Source: Streptomyces griseoviridis
Lineage (GTDB): Bacteria; Actinomycetota; Actinomycetes; Streptomycetales; Streptomycetaceae
NCBI RefSeq assembly: GCF_005222485.1
Contig: NZ_CP029078.1
Coordinates: 6,227,501 to 6,291,500 of the forward strand
Direction: 5' to 3'
DNA: 64,000 nt
Part shown: one piece after another, positions 26,818 through 35,828 of the stretch
Numbering within the stretch: the first letter of the stretch is position 1
Layout of the letters: each line of letters begins with the position of its first letter
The notes under the pieces: generated by a model
The model's input: the letters and a program-made list of their open reading frames with translations, nothing else
What the model was told of the DNA's origin: nothing
Databases searched by the model: none
Position numbers and translations under genes: made by a program

Positions 26818-28764
26818 ATGAGCAACCCCGCCCCCTCGCGCAAGTCGCCCGAGCAGCCATGGCGCACCGAGGGCGCTCCCGACGAGCCGAAGAGGACGCC
26901 GCCGGGCGGACGGCGGATGCGCGGCGGCTGGTGGAGCCTCATCCTCACCGCGCTGATCGTGTACCTGATCGCCAACCTGGTGCTGTCGTTCTTCAACGAG
27001 GGCGACGAGCGGACGATCTCCTACACCGAGTTCAGCAGACAGGTGGACGCCGGGAACGTCAGCAAGATCTACGCCAAGGGCGACGCGATCCAGGGGCAGC
27101 TCAAGAAGAAGCAGAAGAACCCCGACGGCGGCGCCGAGTACACCAAGTTCAAGACCGAGCGGCCGACCTTCGCCGACGACCAGCTCTGGGAGGACCTGAC
27201 CAAGCACCGCGTCACGGTCACCGCCGAGCCGGTCGTCCAGCACCGCAGCTTTCTCGCCAATCTGCTCCTCGCACTCGCCCCGATGGTGCTCCTGGTGGTG
27301 CTGTGGATCTTCATCGCCCGCCGGATGAGCGCGGGCCTCGGCGGCGCGGGCGGCATGCTCGGCCGCAAGGCCCCGCCCCGACCGGTCGAACTGGAGCCCG
27401 GCGCGGTCCGCACCACCTTCGAGGACGTGGCCGGCATCGACGAGGTCGAGGGCGAGCTGAACGACGTCGTCGACTTCCTGAAGAACCCCGACGCCTACCG
27501 GCGGATGGGCGCCAAGATGCCCCGCGGCGTGCTCCTGTCCGGGCCGCCCGGCACCGGCAAGACACTGCTCGCGCGGGCCGTCGCCGGCGAGGCCGGGGTG
27601 CCGTTCTTCTCGGCCTCCGCGTCCGAGTTCATCGAGATGATCGTGGGCGTCGGCGCCTCCCGGGTGCGCGAGCTGTTCGCGGAGGCCCGCAAGGTCGCGC
27701 CGTCGATCATCTTCATCGACGAGATCGACACCATCGGCCGGGCCCGCGGCGGCGGCTCCGGCATGGGCGGCCACGACGAACGCGAACAGACCCTCAACCA
27801 GATCCTCACCGAGATGGACGGCTTCTCCGGCTCCGAGGGCGTCATCGTCATCGCCGCCACCAACCGCGCCGACGTCCTCGACCCGGCGCTGACCAGGCCG
27901 GGACGGTTCGACCGGGTGGTCACCGTCTCACCGCCCGACCGGGGCGGCCGCAAGGCCATCCTGGAGATCCACACCCGTGGCATCCCGCTCGCCCCCGACG
28001 TCAACCTCGCCCAGGTCGCCCGCACCACCCCCGGCATGACCGGCGCCGACCTGGCCAACCTCGCCAACGAGGCCGCGCTGCTCGCCGTCAAGCACCAGCA
28101 GGACCAGGTGACCCAGGCCAACCTCTCGGAGGCGCTGGAGAAGGTCCAGCTCGGCGCCGAACGGCCGCTGGTGATGCCCGAGGAGGAGCGAAGGCGCACC
28201 GCCTTCCACGAGAGCGGCCACGCCCTGCTCGGCATGCTCCAGCCGGGCGCCGACCCGGTCCGCAAGATCACCATCGTGCCCCGCGGCCGGGCCCTCGGCG
28301 TCACCCTCTCCACCCCGGACGCCGACAAGTACGCGTACACGGAGGAGTACCTGCGCGGCCGGATCATCGGCGCCCTCGGCGGGATGGCCGCCGAACAGGT
28401 CGTCTACGGGGTCGTCACGACCGGCTCGGAGAGCGACCTCGAGCAGGTCACCGGCATCGCCCGCGGCATGGTCGCCCGGTGGGGCATGAGCGAGGCCGTG
28501 GGCCGCCTCTCCGCCCTCCCGAACGACGCCCAGCAGGCCTACGGCCTCGCCGCCGCCCCGCAGACGCTCGACGTCATCGACACCGAGATGCGCCGGATCG
28601 TCGACGCCTGCTACGAGGAGGCCTGCCGCAAACTCCGCGACCACCGCCCCCAGTTGGACGCCCTCGCCGCGGCCCTGCTGGAGAGCGAGACCCTGGAGGA
28701 GACGGACGCGTACCGGATCGCGGGCATCACCCGGCTGACGAAGGACACCGACACCGACCTCTAG
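26818..28764 (+). CDS. ftsH: FtsH-type membrane AAA+ zinc metalloprotease
   Basis: 648 residues from ATG 26818. Two N-terminal transmembrane segments ([22 protein letters not shown], about 38-59, and [19 protein letters not shown], about 150-168) flank a small external domain. AAA+ module: Walker A GPPGTGKT near 242, Walker [12 protein letters not shown] near 298, [22 protein letters not shown] near 345. Protease: HESGH near 464-468 (the usual motif is HEAGH) with the third zinc ligand in [12 protein letters not shown] near 540. This is likely the second FtsH of the genome, since the main ftsH of streptomycetes lies by the folate genes; substrate set unknown. No C-terminal acidic tail. Confidence 0.92.
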   Translation: MSNPAPSRKSPEQPWRTEGAPDEPKRTPPGGRRMRGGWWSLILTALIVYLIANLVLSFFNEGDERTISYTEFSRQVDAGNVSKIYAKGDAIQGQLKKKQKNPDGGAEYTKFKTERPTFADDQLWEDLTKHRVTVTAEPVVQHRSFLANLLLALAPMVLLVVLWIFIARRMSAGLGGAGGMLGRKAPPRPVELEPGAVRTTFEDVAGIDEVEGELNDVVDFLKNPDAYRRMGAKMPRGVLLSGPPGTGKTLLARAVAGEAGVPFFSASASEFIEMIVGVGASRVRELFAEARKVAPSIIFIDEIDTIGRARGGGSGMGGHDEREQTLNQILTEMDGFSGSEGVIVIAATNRADVLDPALTRPGRFDRVVTVSPPDRGGRKAILEIHTRGIPLAPDVNLAQVARTTPGMTGADLANLANEAALLAVKHQQDQVTQANLSEALEKVQLGAERPLVMPEEERRRTAFHESGHALLGMLQPGADPVRKITIVPRGRALGVTLSTPDADKYAYTEEYLRGRIIGALGGMAAEQVVYGVVTTGSESDLEQVTGIARGMVARWGMSEAVGRLSALPNDAQQAYGLAAAPQTLDVIDTEMRRIVDACYEEACRKLRDHRPQLDALAAALLESETLEETDAYRIAGITRLTKDTDTDL

Positions 28765-28790
28765 CGGCCCCGCCCCGCCGACCGCCGCGT

Positions 28791-29624
28791 CTACGGCACC
28801 CGCGCGACCAGGTAGCGGAAGATGTTCGGCATCCACACCGTGCCGTCCGGGCGCAGGTACGGATGCAGGGACTCCGTCAGCTCCTTCACCACCTGCGTCC
28901 GGTCGGTCGCCGCGACCGCCCCGTCGAAGAGGCCCGTGGACAGCAGACCGCGCACCGCGCTCTCCCGGCCCGCGTAGCCGAACGGGCAGGACACCCGGCC
29001 CGATCCGTCCGGGCGCAGCCCGGCCCGGTGCGCGATCTCCTCCAGGTCGTCGCGGCGCGCCCCCGCGCCCGCCTGCGCCCCGGCCGCCGCCCGCACCACC
29101 GCCGAGGTGGCGCAGCGCTCGGGCGGCCCCCAGCCGGTCAGCACCACGGCCGCCCCGCGCGCGGCGAGCGCCACCGCGGACCGCAGCCGTTCACCGAGCC
29201 GCCGCGCGTCACCGGCCAGGCACCCCACCGGGTCGAAGGCGGTCACCACGGTGAACGCGGGGGTCCGCGCGTCGGCCGCGTCCCCGGGCGAGCCGAAGAC
29301 CAGCCGGGCCCCGGCCGGCGCGGTCGCCGCGCGGTCGGGCAGCAGCCGCCGGCGCGCGAGCGCGAGCAGTTCGGGAGAGTCGGACTCGACGCCGGTGACC
29401 CGCGCGCCTCTGGCCGACGCCATCAGCAGGGCGAGCCCCGAGCCGCAGCCGAGGCCCAACAGGCGCGTCTGCGCACCCACGTCAAGGCGCTCGTGGACGG
29501 CCTCGACCAGCGGGACCAGCATCCGCTCCTGGATCTCGGACCAGTCACGCGCGCGGGCGCACGGGTCCACGCGGGCCCGCTGCCGCACATGAGCCGGGTG
29601 CTGACGCACGAGCGTAGGTGTCAT
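28791..29624 (-). CDS. Class I SAM-dependent methyltransferase, substrate unknown
   Basis: 277 residues from ATG 29624. The Rossmann-fold motif I LLGLGCGSGLALLMASARG is at about residues 55-73 and the acidic loop VTGVESDSPELLALARRRL at about 76-94. Post-motif TGWGPPERCATSAVVRAAAGA matches UbiE-like small-molecule methyltransferases, and the C-terminal half is helical and variable. No partner gene shows a substrate: it is convergent with ftsH and divergent from proS. The first 40 residues are Arg-rich and may not all be translated; MLVPLVEAVHERL (residue 35) is a later possible start. Confidence 0.75.
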   Translation of the reverse strand: MTPTLVRQHPAHVRQRARVDPCARARDWSEIQERMLVPLVEAVHERLDVGAQTRLLGLGCGSGLALLMASARGARVTGVESDSPELLALARRRLLPDRAATAPAGARLVFGSPGDAADARTPAFTVVTAFDPVGCLAGDARRLGERLRSAVALAARGAAVVLTGWGPPERCATSAVVRAAAGAQAGAGARRDDLEEIAHRAGLRPDGSGRVSCPFGYAGRESAVRGLLSTGLFDGAVAATDRTQVVKELTESLHPYLRPDGTVWMPNIFRYLVARVP

Positions 29625-29820
29625 CTAAAGCGCCCCAATCCGCAGCGAGTTCGCTGTGCTCGTTTCGGTGGCCCCCTGACAAGCGGTCGCACTCCCTCCC
29701 CGTATGCCAGGTAACTCCGCGCCACCGGCCGCGTCCAGGGTTTGTGGCGCCTCGTTGCCGCCCGCTGTCGCGAGTGGCGAGAATTCACATTCCGGCAACG
29801 TGGACCCGTACCATCGCGCC

Positions 29821-31236
29821 ATGGCAAAGCCCCCCGTTCTCACCCCGCGGGCCGACGACTTCCCGCGCTGGTACCAGGACCTGATCAACAAGGCGGAACT
29901 GGCCGACAACGGCCCGGTGCGCGGCACCATGGTCATCCGACCGTACGGCTACGGCCTGTGGGAGCGGATGCAGCAGGAGATGGACGCGCGCATCAAGGAG
30001 GCCGGCGCCCAGAACGCCTACTTCCCGCTGTTCATCCCGCAGTCCTACCTGACCAGGGAGGCCGAGCACGTCGAGGGCTTCGCGCCGGAACTCGCCGTCG
30101 TCACGCACGGGGGCGGCAAGGAGCTGGAGGAGCCGGTCGTCGTCAGGCCGACCTCCGAGACGATCATCAACGAGTACTTCTCCAAGTGGGTGCAGAGCTA
30201 CCGCGATCTGCCCCTGCTCATCAACCAGTGGGCCAACGTGGTCCGTTGGGAGCTGCGCCCGCGGGTCTTCCTGCGCACCACCGAGTTCCTCTGGCAGGAG
30301 GGCCACACCGCCCACGCCAGTCGCGAGGACGCCCGCGACTACGCGGCCCACATCCACCGCGACGTCTACGCCGACTTCATGGAGAACGTCCTCGCCATGG
30401 ACGTCGTAGCGGGCCGCAAGACGGTCAGGGAGCGGTTCGCCGGAGCGATCAACACCCTCACCCTCGAAGGCATGATGGGCGACGGCAAGGCGCTCCAGCT
30501 CGCCACCAGCCACGAGTTGGGCCAGAACTTCGCCAAGGCCTTCGACACCCGGTACCTCTCGAAGGACGGCGGCCAGGAGTACGTCTGGCAGACCTCCTGG
30601 GGCTCCACCACCCGGATGATCGGCGCCCTGGTGATGACGCACGGCGACGACAACGGCCTGCGGGTGCCGCCCCGGCTCGCCGCGGTCCAGGTGGTCGTCG
30701 TGGCCGTCAAGGAGGACGAGGCGGTTCTCGCCGCGGTCCGCGAGCTGGCCGACCGGCTGACGAAGGCCGGCGTCCGGGCCCGGGTGGACGTCCGCACGGA
30801 CACGCCGTTCGGCCGCCGCGCCGTCGACTGGGAGCTGAAGGGCGTGCCGGTCCGGATCGAGATCGGACCCCGCGACCTGGCGAGCGGCACCGCGATGCTG
30901 GTGCGCCGCATCCCCGGCGGCAAGGAGCCGGTCTCCGTCGAGTCGCTCCCCGGTCTGCTGCCCGGCGTCCTGGAGGCCGACCAGGCGCTGCTGCTCGCCC
31001 AGTCCCGCGAGCGCCGGATCTCCCGGACGAGCGAGGTGGCGACGTTCGACGAGGCGGTCGAGGTGGCCACCGGCGGCGGCTGGGCGCGGCTGCCGTGGTC
31101 GGCGCTCGGTCCCGAGGGCGAGGCGCGACTGGGTGAGCACGGGGTCACCGTGCGCTGTCTCGTCGCCGAGGACGGGTCGGTGCCCGCGGCCGACGACAGC
31201 CCCGGTAACGTCGCTGTCGTGGCACGCGCCTACTGA
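29821..31236 (+). CDS. proS: Prolyl-tRNA synthetase, archaeal/eukaryotic (class 3) type
   Basis: 471 residues from ATG 29821. Attaches proline to tRNA-Pro. Class II motifs: RGTMVIRPYGYGLWERMQQ, VRPTSETIINEYFSKWVQSYRDLP (motif 2 lead), RTTEFLWQEGHTAHAS (motif 2) and the anticodon-binding domain VQVVVVAVKEDE...GVRARVDVRTDTPFGRR (about 300-345). The roughly 180-residue INS editing domain of bacterial ProRS is absent and the order matches the archaeal-like type. The C-terminal zinc-binding region of that type is reduced. Streptomycetes usually also have a bacterial-type ProRS elsewhere; if so this is a second enzyme. TACCAT (29809-29814) six bases before ATG suggests a leaderless message. Confidence 0.93.
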   Translation: MAKPPVLTPRADDFPRWYQDLINKAELADNGPVRGTMVIRPYGYGLWERMQQEMDARIKEAGAQNAYFPLFIPQSYLTREAEHVEGFAPELAVVTHGGGKELEEPVVVRPTSETIINEYFSKWVQSYRDLPLLINQWANVVRWELRPRVFLRTTEFLWQEGHTAHASREDARDYAAHIHRDVYADFMENVLAMDVVAGRKTVRERFAGAINTLTLEGMMGDGKALQLATSHELGQNFAKAFDTRYLSKDGGQEYVWQTSWGSTTRMIGALVMTHGDDNGLRVPPRLAAVQVVVVAVKEDEAVLAAVRELADRLTKAGVRARVDVRTDTPFGRRAVDWELKGVPVRIEIGPRDLASGTAMLVRRIPGGKEPVSVESLPGLLPGVLEADQALLLAQSRERRISRTSEVATFDEAVEVATGGGWARLPWSALGPEGEARLGEHGVTVRCLVAEDGSVPAADDSPGNVAVVARAY

Positions 31237-31496
31237 CCCGGGGCGGTGCGCGAGGAGAGCGGCCGAAAGCCGCCTTGCGCACCGGCCGATCGGTCTCGCA
31301 CCGGCGCGTGGACACCGTCTACGCGCCGGTGCGTACGGAGGACTACGCACCAGCTTGGACCGAGCTGTGCGGCTTCTCCGCAGATCAGCGCACCCGCCCT
31401 CGTCAGGACGCATCAGCGGCAACTGACGGGTACGTGCAAATTATTTGGGATGGCCCGGAATAGGAACACAGCGGTACCCCCGCTCGTTGTCATTAC

Positions 31497-32093
31497 GTGA
31501 GCACGACACAGACACCACCTGTTCTCGCCGCGGAGCTGGCGCAGGCGTGGGCCGACATTCAGCGGTACCACCCCGAGCTGCCAGATCTCGCCGCGCCAGA
31601 GTCCCTGATCGGGGAGTCCTCGTCCGCATGCGGTCACGAGCTCTCCTTCGAGCGACTGCTCCATGAGGCAGTCCACGGCATCGCCGCCGCACGCGGCGTG
31701 CGCGACACCTCCCGGGCCGGCCGGTACCACAACCGCAGATTCCTCGCGATCGCCGAGGAACTGGGCCTCGACCACCCCGAGGAACCGCATCCGAGCAGCG
31801 GCTTCTCCCTCGTCACACTGAACCCCGAGGCCAAGCGCCGCTACCGGCCCACCATCGAACGCCTCCAGCGCGCGCTGAAGGCCCACACGGCGGCCACCTC
31901 CTCCGACACCGCGCGCTCCTTCCGGGGTCCGGCCGCCCGGCACGGCTCCTCCGGGGGCGGCGTCCGGGTCAAGGCCGTCTGCGACTGCGGGCGCAATGTA
32001 CGGGTCGTCCCGTCCGTGCTGGCCCAGGCCCCGATCGTGTGCGGAGGCTGCGGGAAGCCGTTCCGGATCCCGGAGGTCGTGGGCGCGGCGTGA
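31497..32093 (+). CDS. SprT-like zinc metalloprotein
   Basis: 198 residues from GTG 31497. The zincin motif HEAVH (within [17 protein letters not shown], about residues 55-71) and the following [17 protein letters not shown] (about 77-93) match SprT-like proteins often carried on actinomycete plasmids and integrative elements. A C-terminal zinc ribbon has CDCGRNVRV and CGGCG (about 163-188). It probably binds two zinc ions; a protease role, as in SPRTN/SprT, is inference only. There is no mobile-element gene nearby, so here it is a resident chromosomal copy. Preceded by an unusually AT-rich stretch (AAATTATTTGGG near 31438-31449). No clear ribosome binding site. Confidence 0.75.
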   Translation: MSTTQTPPVLAAELAQAWADIQRYHPELPDLAAPESLIGESSSACGHELSFERLLHEAVHGIAAARGVRDTSRAGRYHNRRFLAIAEELGLDHPEEPHPSSGFSLVTLNPEAKRRYRPTIERLQRALKAHTAATSSDTARSFRGPAARHGSSGGGVRVKAVCDCGRNVRVVPSVLAQAPIVCGGCGKPFRIPEVVGAA

Positions 32094-32439
32094 GGAGGCG
32101 GCTGTTCGTGGCAGCCGCCTCCTGGCCTTCCTAGCGACCCGTCGCCCCGCTCCCAGGACGTGCGCGGCCTGCGGGCACCCGAGACGTCGGGTGCCCCCCC
32201 AGGCGCGTCCCCGTCCGTCCTGGCGCCGTTCCCGCGGCCTCCCCGTCCCCCGGGTCGCGCCCCCCGTTCCCCCCGGTGAGGGGCGTCCCCCGTGTGTGGC
32301 ACAATGGCAAGCTGTACTCGACAGTCGAACAGGACCCCTCTCTCCTCCGACTGACGCGTCCATCGGGCACTCGGGTACCGCAACCCCACGCGGCCGACCT
32401 GCCGTGCCCCATCACGTCAATCCAGGAGAACCCACTCCC

Positions 32440-32868
32440 GTGGCAGTCAAGATCAAGCTGAAGCGTCTGGGCAAGATCCGTTCGCCTCACTACCGCATCG
32501 TCGTCGCCGACTCCCGTACCCGCCGTGACGGCCGGGCCATCGAGGAGATCGGCCTGTACCACCCGGTGCAGAACCCGTCGCGCATCGAGGTCGACGCCGA
32601 CCGCGCCGCGTACTGGCTCTCCGTCGGCGCGCAGCCGACCGAGCCCGTCCTCGCCATCCTGAAGAAGACCGGCGACTGGCAGAAGTTCAAGGGCGAGCCC
32701 GCCCCGGCGCCGCTGCTCCAGCCGGCCCCGAAGGCGGTCCGTCCGTCGTTCGAGGCTCTGGGCGGCGACGACGAGGGCAAGGGTGAGGCCATCACCCAGA
32801 AGAAGAAGGCCGAGAAGAAGGACGAGGCCGCCGCTGAGTCCTCTTCCTCCGAGTCGACCGAGGCCTGA
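32440..32868 (+). CDS. rpsP: 30S ribosomal protein S16
   Basis: 142 residues from GTG 32440 (AGGAG 12 bases upstream). [38 protein letters not shown] is the S16 core. After about residue 85 comes the actinobacterial extension, Ala/Pro then Lys/Glu/Ser-rich ([22 protein letters not shown]). First gene of the rpsP-KH-rimM-trmD group; the KH gene begins two bases after the stop. Confidence 0.97.
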   Translation: MAVKIKLKRLGKIRSPHYRIVVADSRTRRDGRAIEEIGLYHPVQNPSRIEVDADRAAYWLSVGAQPTEPVLAILKKTGDWQKFKGEPAPAPLLQPAPKAVRPSFEALGGDDEGKGEAITQKKKAEKKDEAAAESSSSESTEA

Positions 32869-32870
32869 GC

Positions 32871-33110
32871 ATGCTCGAGGAGGCTCTCGAGCACCTCGTG
32901 AAGGGCATCGTCGACAACCCTGACGAAGTGCAGGTCGCCTCGCGCACCCTGCGTCGCGGGCGCGTGCTCGAGGTCCGGGTCCACCCCGACGACCTCGGCA
33001 AGGTGATCGGCCGCAACGGCCGCACCGCGCGCGCTCTGCGCACCGTCGTGGGTGCCATCGGCGGTCGCGGAGTCCGGGTCGACCTCGTCGACGTGGACAA
33101 CGTCCGCTGA
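32871..33110 (+). CDS. khpA: KH-domain RNA-binding protein (KhpA type)
   Basis: 79 residues, one type-II KH domain. The RNA-binding GXXG loop is IGRNGR (about residues 46-51) inside VHPDDLGKVIGRNGRTARALRTVV. In other bacteria KhpA pairs with a Jag/KhpB protein and binds many small and messenger RNAs. Position between rpsP and rimM is the standard one. Two bases after rpsP; no separate promoter visible. Confidence 0.92.
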   Translation: MLEEALEHLVKGIVDNPDEVQVASRTLRRGRVLEVRVHPDDLGKVIGRNGRTARALRTVVGAIGGRGVRVDLVDVDNVR

Positions 33111-33195
33111 CGTCGAACGCAGCACCGGCTCGGGCCGGGGAAGGCCACTGGCCGTCCCCGGCCCGTAGTCGTTCCAGAACAGGAGAACGTCACAA

Positions 33196-33738
33196 GTGCA
33201 GCTGGTAGTCGCACGGATCGGCCGTGCCCACGGACTGCGGGGCGAGGTCACCGTCGAGGTCCGCACCGACGAGCCGGAGCTGCGGCTCGGGCCCGGCGCC
33301 GTCCTCACCACGGAGCCCGCCTCGACGGGCCCGCTCACCATCGAGACCGGCCGCGTGCACAGCGGCAGGCTGCTGCTGCGCTTCGCGGGCGTCACCGACC
33401 GCACCGGCGCGGACGCCCTGCGCAACACCCTGCTGATCGCCGAGATCGACCCGGAGGAACTGCCGGACGGCGACGACGAGTACTACGACCACCAGCTGAT
33501 GGACCTCGACGTGGTCACCGAGGACGGCACCGAGATCGGCCGCATCACCGAGATCTCCCACCTGCCCTCCCAGGACCTCTTCATCGTCGAGCGCCCCGAC
33601 GGCACCGAGGTGATGATCCCGTTCGTCGAGGAGATCGTCGTCGAGATCGACCTCCAGGAGCAGAAGGCCGTCATCGCCCCGCCGCCCGGCCTCATCGACG
33701 ACCGCGCCGACGTCGCCTCAGACCGGGACGAGCCCTGA
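33196..33738 (+). CDS. rimM: Ribosome maturation factor RimM
   Basis: 180 residues from GTG 33196, with AGGAGAACG upstream. Helps assemble the 30S head through S19. N-terminal domain [27 protein letters not shown], then the PRC-barrel from about residue 95 ([25 protein letters not shown]...[14 protein letters not shown]). Stop overlaps the trmD ATG (TGATG), so the two are translationally coupled. Confidence 0.96.
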   Translation: MQLVVARIGRAHGLRGEVTVEVRTDEPELRLGPGAVLTTEPASTGPLTIETGRVHSGRLLLRFAGVTDRTGADALRNTLLIAEIDPEELPDGDDEYYDHQLMDLDVVTEDGTEIGRITEISHLPSQDLFIVERPDGTEVMIPFVEEIVVEIDLQEQKAVIAPPPGLIDDRADVASDRDEP

Positions 33739-34571
33739 TGCGGCTCGACGTCGTCACGATCTTCCCCGAGTACCTCGAACCGCTGAACGTCTCACTGGTC
33801 GGCAAGGCCCGCGCGCGCGGCCAGCTCGACGTCCACGTGCACGACCTGCGGGAGTGGGCCTACGACCGCCACAACACGGTCGACGACACCCCCTACGGCG
33901 GCGGACCCGGCATGGTCATGAAGACCGGCCCGTGGGGCGACGCCCTCGACTCCGCGCTCGCCGACGGCTACGAACGCGGCGTCGGCAGCCCCGCGCTGAT
34001 CGTGCCCACCCCGAGCGGACGCCCGTTCACCCAGGAACTCGCCGTCGAGCTGTCCGAACGGCCCTGGCTGATCTTCACGCCCGCCCGCTACGAGGGCATC
34101 GACCGGCGGGTCATCGACGAGTACGCGACCCGGATGCCGGTTTACGAGGTGTCCATCGGCGACTACGTGCTGGCCGGCGGCGAGGCGGCCGTCCTGGTCG
34201 TCACCGAGGCCGTGGCCCGGCTGCTGCCCGGCGTCCTCGGCAACGCCGAGTCGCACCGCGACGACTCCTTCGCGCCCGGCGCCATGGCCAACCTGCTGGA
34301 GGGCCCCGTCTACACCAAGCCGCCCCTGTGGCGCGGCCGGGACATCCCCGAGGTGCTGCTCAGCGGCCACCACGGGAAGATCGCCCGCTGGCGCCGCGAC
34401 GAGGCGCTCACCCGCACGGCCGCCCACCGGCCCGACCTGATCGAGCGCTGCGCCCCCGAGGCCTTCGACAAGAAGGACCGCGAGATGCTCTCCATCCTCG
34501 GCTGGGCGCCCGATCCCGAGGGCGCCGCCCACGGCCGATTTTGGCGCAGGCCACCGGCCGTGGAAGAATAG
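33738..34571 (+). CDS. trmD: tRNA (guanine(37)-N(1))-methyltransferase TrmD
   Basis: 277 residues from ATG 33738. Makes m1G37 to prevent +1 frameshifts. SPOUT trefoil-knot enzyme: RLDVVTIFPEYLEPL start, PYGGGPGMVMK (about residues 53-63), and the SAM-binding knot YEVSIGDYVLAGGEAAVLV (about 136-154), then the C-terminal domain with SHRDDSF and YTKPPLWRGRDIPEVLLSGHHGKI. The family is usually about 240-250 residues; the extra length is a C-terminal tail. Coupled to rimM. Confidence 0.96.
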   Translation: MRLDVVTIFPEYLEPLNVSLVGKARARGQLDVHVHDLREWAYDRHNTVDDTPYGGGPGMVMKTGPWGDALDSALADGYERGVGSPALIVPTPSGRPFTQELAVELSERPWLIFTPARYEGIDRRVIDEYATRMPVYEVSIGDYVLAGGEAAVLVVTEAVARLLPGVLGNAESHRDDSFAPGAMANLLEGPVYTKPPLWRGRDIPEVLLSGHHGKIARWRRDEALTRTAAHRPDLIERCAPEAFDKKDREMLSILGWAPDPEGAAHGRFWRRPPAVEE

Positions 34572-34709
34572 AACGCTGCCGTCCGGCCGTCCGGTGAACG
34601 CCCCTGCCACAGGGGGAGACGACGTCCGCCCCGACCCGTACGACAGTCCTCCTGACCGTAATAGATGCCGTTGATGACCTGTGGCATCAGCGAAGAAAGC
34701 AGACAAAAA

Positions 34710-35060
34710 ATGTCTCACCTGCTCGACACCGTCGACTCCGCGTCGCTGCGCAGCGACGTCCCGGCGTTCCGCCCCGGCGACACCGTCAACGTCCACGTGC
34801 GCGTCATCGAGGGCAACCGCTCCCGTGTGCAGCAGTTCAAGGGCGTCGTCATCCGCCGTCAGGGCGCCGGCGTGCGCGAGACCTTCACGGTCCGCAAGGT
34901 CTCCTTCTCCGTCGGCGTCGAGCGCACCTTCCCGGTGCACACCCCGATCGTGGAGAAGATCGAGCTCGTCACCCGCGGTGACGTGCGTCGCGCGAAGCTG
35001 TACTACCTCCGTGAGCTGCGCGGCAAGGCCGCGAAGATCAAGGAGAAGCGCGACAACTGA
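34710..35060 (+). CDS. rplS: 50S ribosomal protein L19
   Basis: 116 residues from ATG 34710, the standard start [26 protein letters not shown]; 15 upstream open codons belong to the leader. Core [36 protein letters not shown] and tail [23 protein letters not shown] are complete. The 138-nt gap after trmD (34572-34709) contains short complementary runs and a weak GAAAG ribosome binding site, so rplS may also have its own promoter. Confidence 0.97.
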   Translation: MSHLLDTVDSASLRSDVPAFRPGDTVNVHVRVIEGNRSRVQQFKGVVIRRQGAGVRETFTVRKVSFSVGVERTFPVHTPIVEKIELVTRGDVRRAKLYYLRELRGKAAKIKEKRDN

Positions 35061-35090
35061 GCGCTTTCCCGGAGTCGCGCCGGGGGCCGA

Positions 35091-35105
35091 TAACATCGGT
35101 CCCCG
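35091..35105 (+). promoter_or_regulatory. Candidate near-leaderless promoter of sipW
   Basis: TAACAT (35091-35096) lies nine bases before ATG 35106 in a short gap after rplS with no ribosome binding site, fitting a -10 box that would give a very short or absent leader. Confidence 0.35.
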
Positions 35106-35828
35106 ATGGACACCGAAGCACAGTCGACGGAGCGCGACCGCTCCTCCCGCCCTTCCGCACCCGGGGACCCCTCGGACGCGGCAGGACCGGAGGGACGGTC
35201 GCGTTTCGCGTTGCACCACCGGATCTCCGCGGTCCTGCCCGGCGGCCTGATCAGCCTCACCCTCCTGCTCGGGCTGGTCCTCCTGCTGCTGCTGAACACG
35301 TTCGTGGTGCAACCGTTCCAGATCCCGAGCGGATCCATGGAACAGGGATTGAGGATCGGGGACCGCGTTCTCGTAGATAAGTTGGCGTACCGTTTCGGTG
35401 CCGAGCCGCGCCGCGGTGATGTCGTCGTCTTCGACGGCACCGGGTACTTCGGGGACGCCGACTACATCAAACGCGTCGTGGGTGTGGGGGGAGACCGGGT
35501 GGTCTGCTGCGACGAGGACGGGAGGATCAAGGTGAACGGCCGGGCGGTCGACGAGTCGACGTTCCTGTTTCCGGGCGACAGCCCCTCCTCGGTCCCCTTC
35601 GACGTGGTCGTGCCCGCCGGGACCCTGTTCCTGCTCGGCGACCACCGCGGCGACTCCAGCGACTCCCGCGACCACCTCGGCTCCCCGGGCGGCGGGATGA
35701 TCCCGCTCGGCGCCGTCGTCGGACGGGCCGACTGGATCATCTGGCCCCGCACGCACTGGACCCGCCTGCACCGTCCCGCCGCCTACGCGCGCGTGCCCGG
35801 TGCCGCCGCCGGCGGTGCCCATGGGTAA
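35106..35828 (+). CDS. sipW: Type I signal peptidase (first of four, SipW-like)
   Basis: 240 residues from ATG 35106. Cleaves signal peptides of exported proteins outside the membrane. One N-terminal transmembrane helix (ISLTLLLGLVLLLLLNTFVV, about 49-68), catalytic Ser in IPSGSMEQ (Ser77) and Lys in YIKRVVGVGGDRV (Lys119); box E GDHRGDSSDSRDH. It ends without a C-terminal transmembrane helix, unlike the next three, as in S. lividans SipW. Overlaps sipX by 8 nt. The cluster sipWXYZ is characteristic of streptomycetes. Confidence 0.92.
   Translation: MDTEAQSTERDRSSRPSAPGDPSDAAGPEGRSRFALHHRISAVLPGGLISLTLLLGLVLLLLLNTFVVQPFQIPSGSMEQGLRIGDRVLVDKLAYRFGAEPRRGDVVVFDGTGYFGDADYIKRVVGVGGDRVVCCDEDGRIKVNGRAVDESTFLFPGDSPSSVPFDVVVPAGTLFLLGDHRGDSSDSRDHLGSPGGGMIPLGAVVGRADWIIWPRTHWTRLHRPAAYARVPGAAAGGAHG

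Noticed and set aside
29625..29820. T-box leader before the ProRS gene
   Set aside because: No T-box sequence, specifier loop or terminator pair; the upstream region looks like a leaderless promoter.
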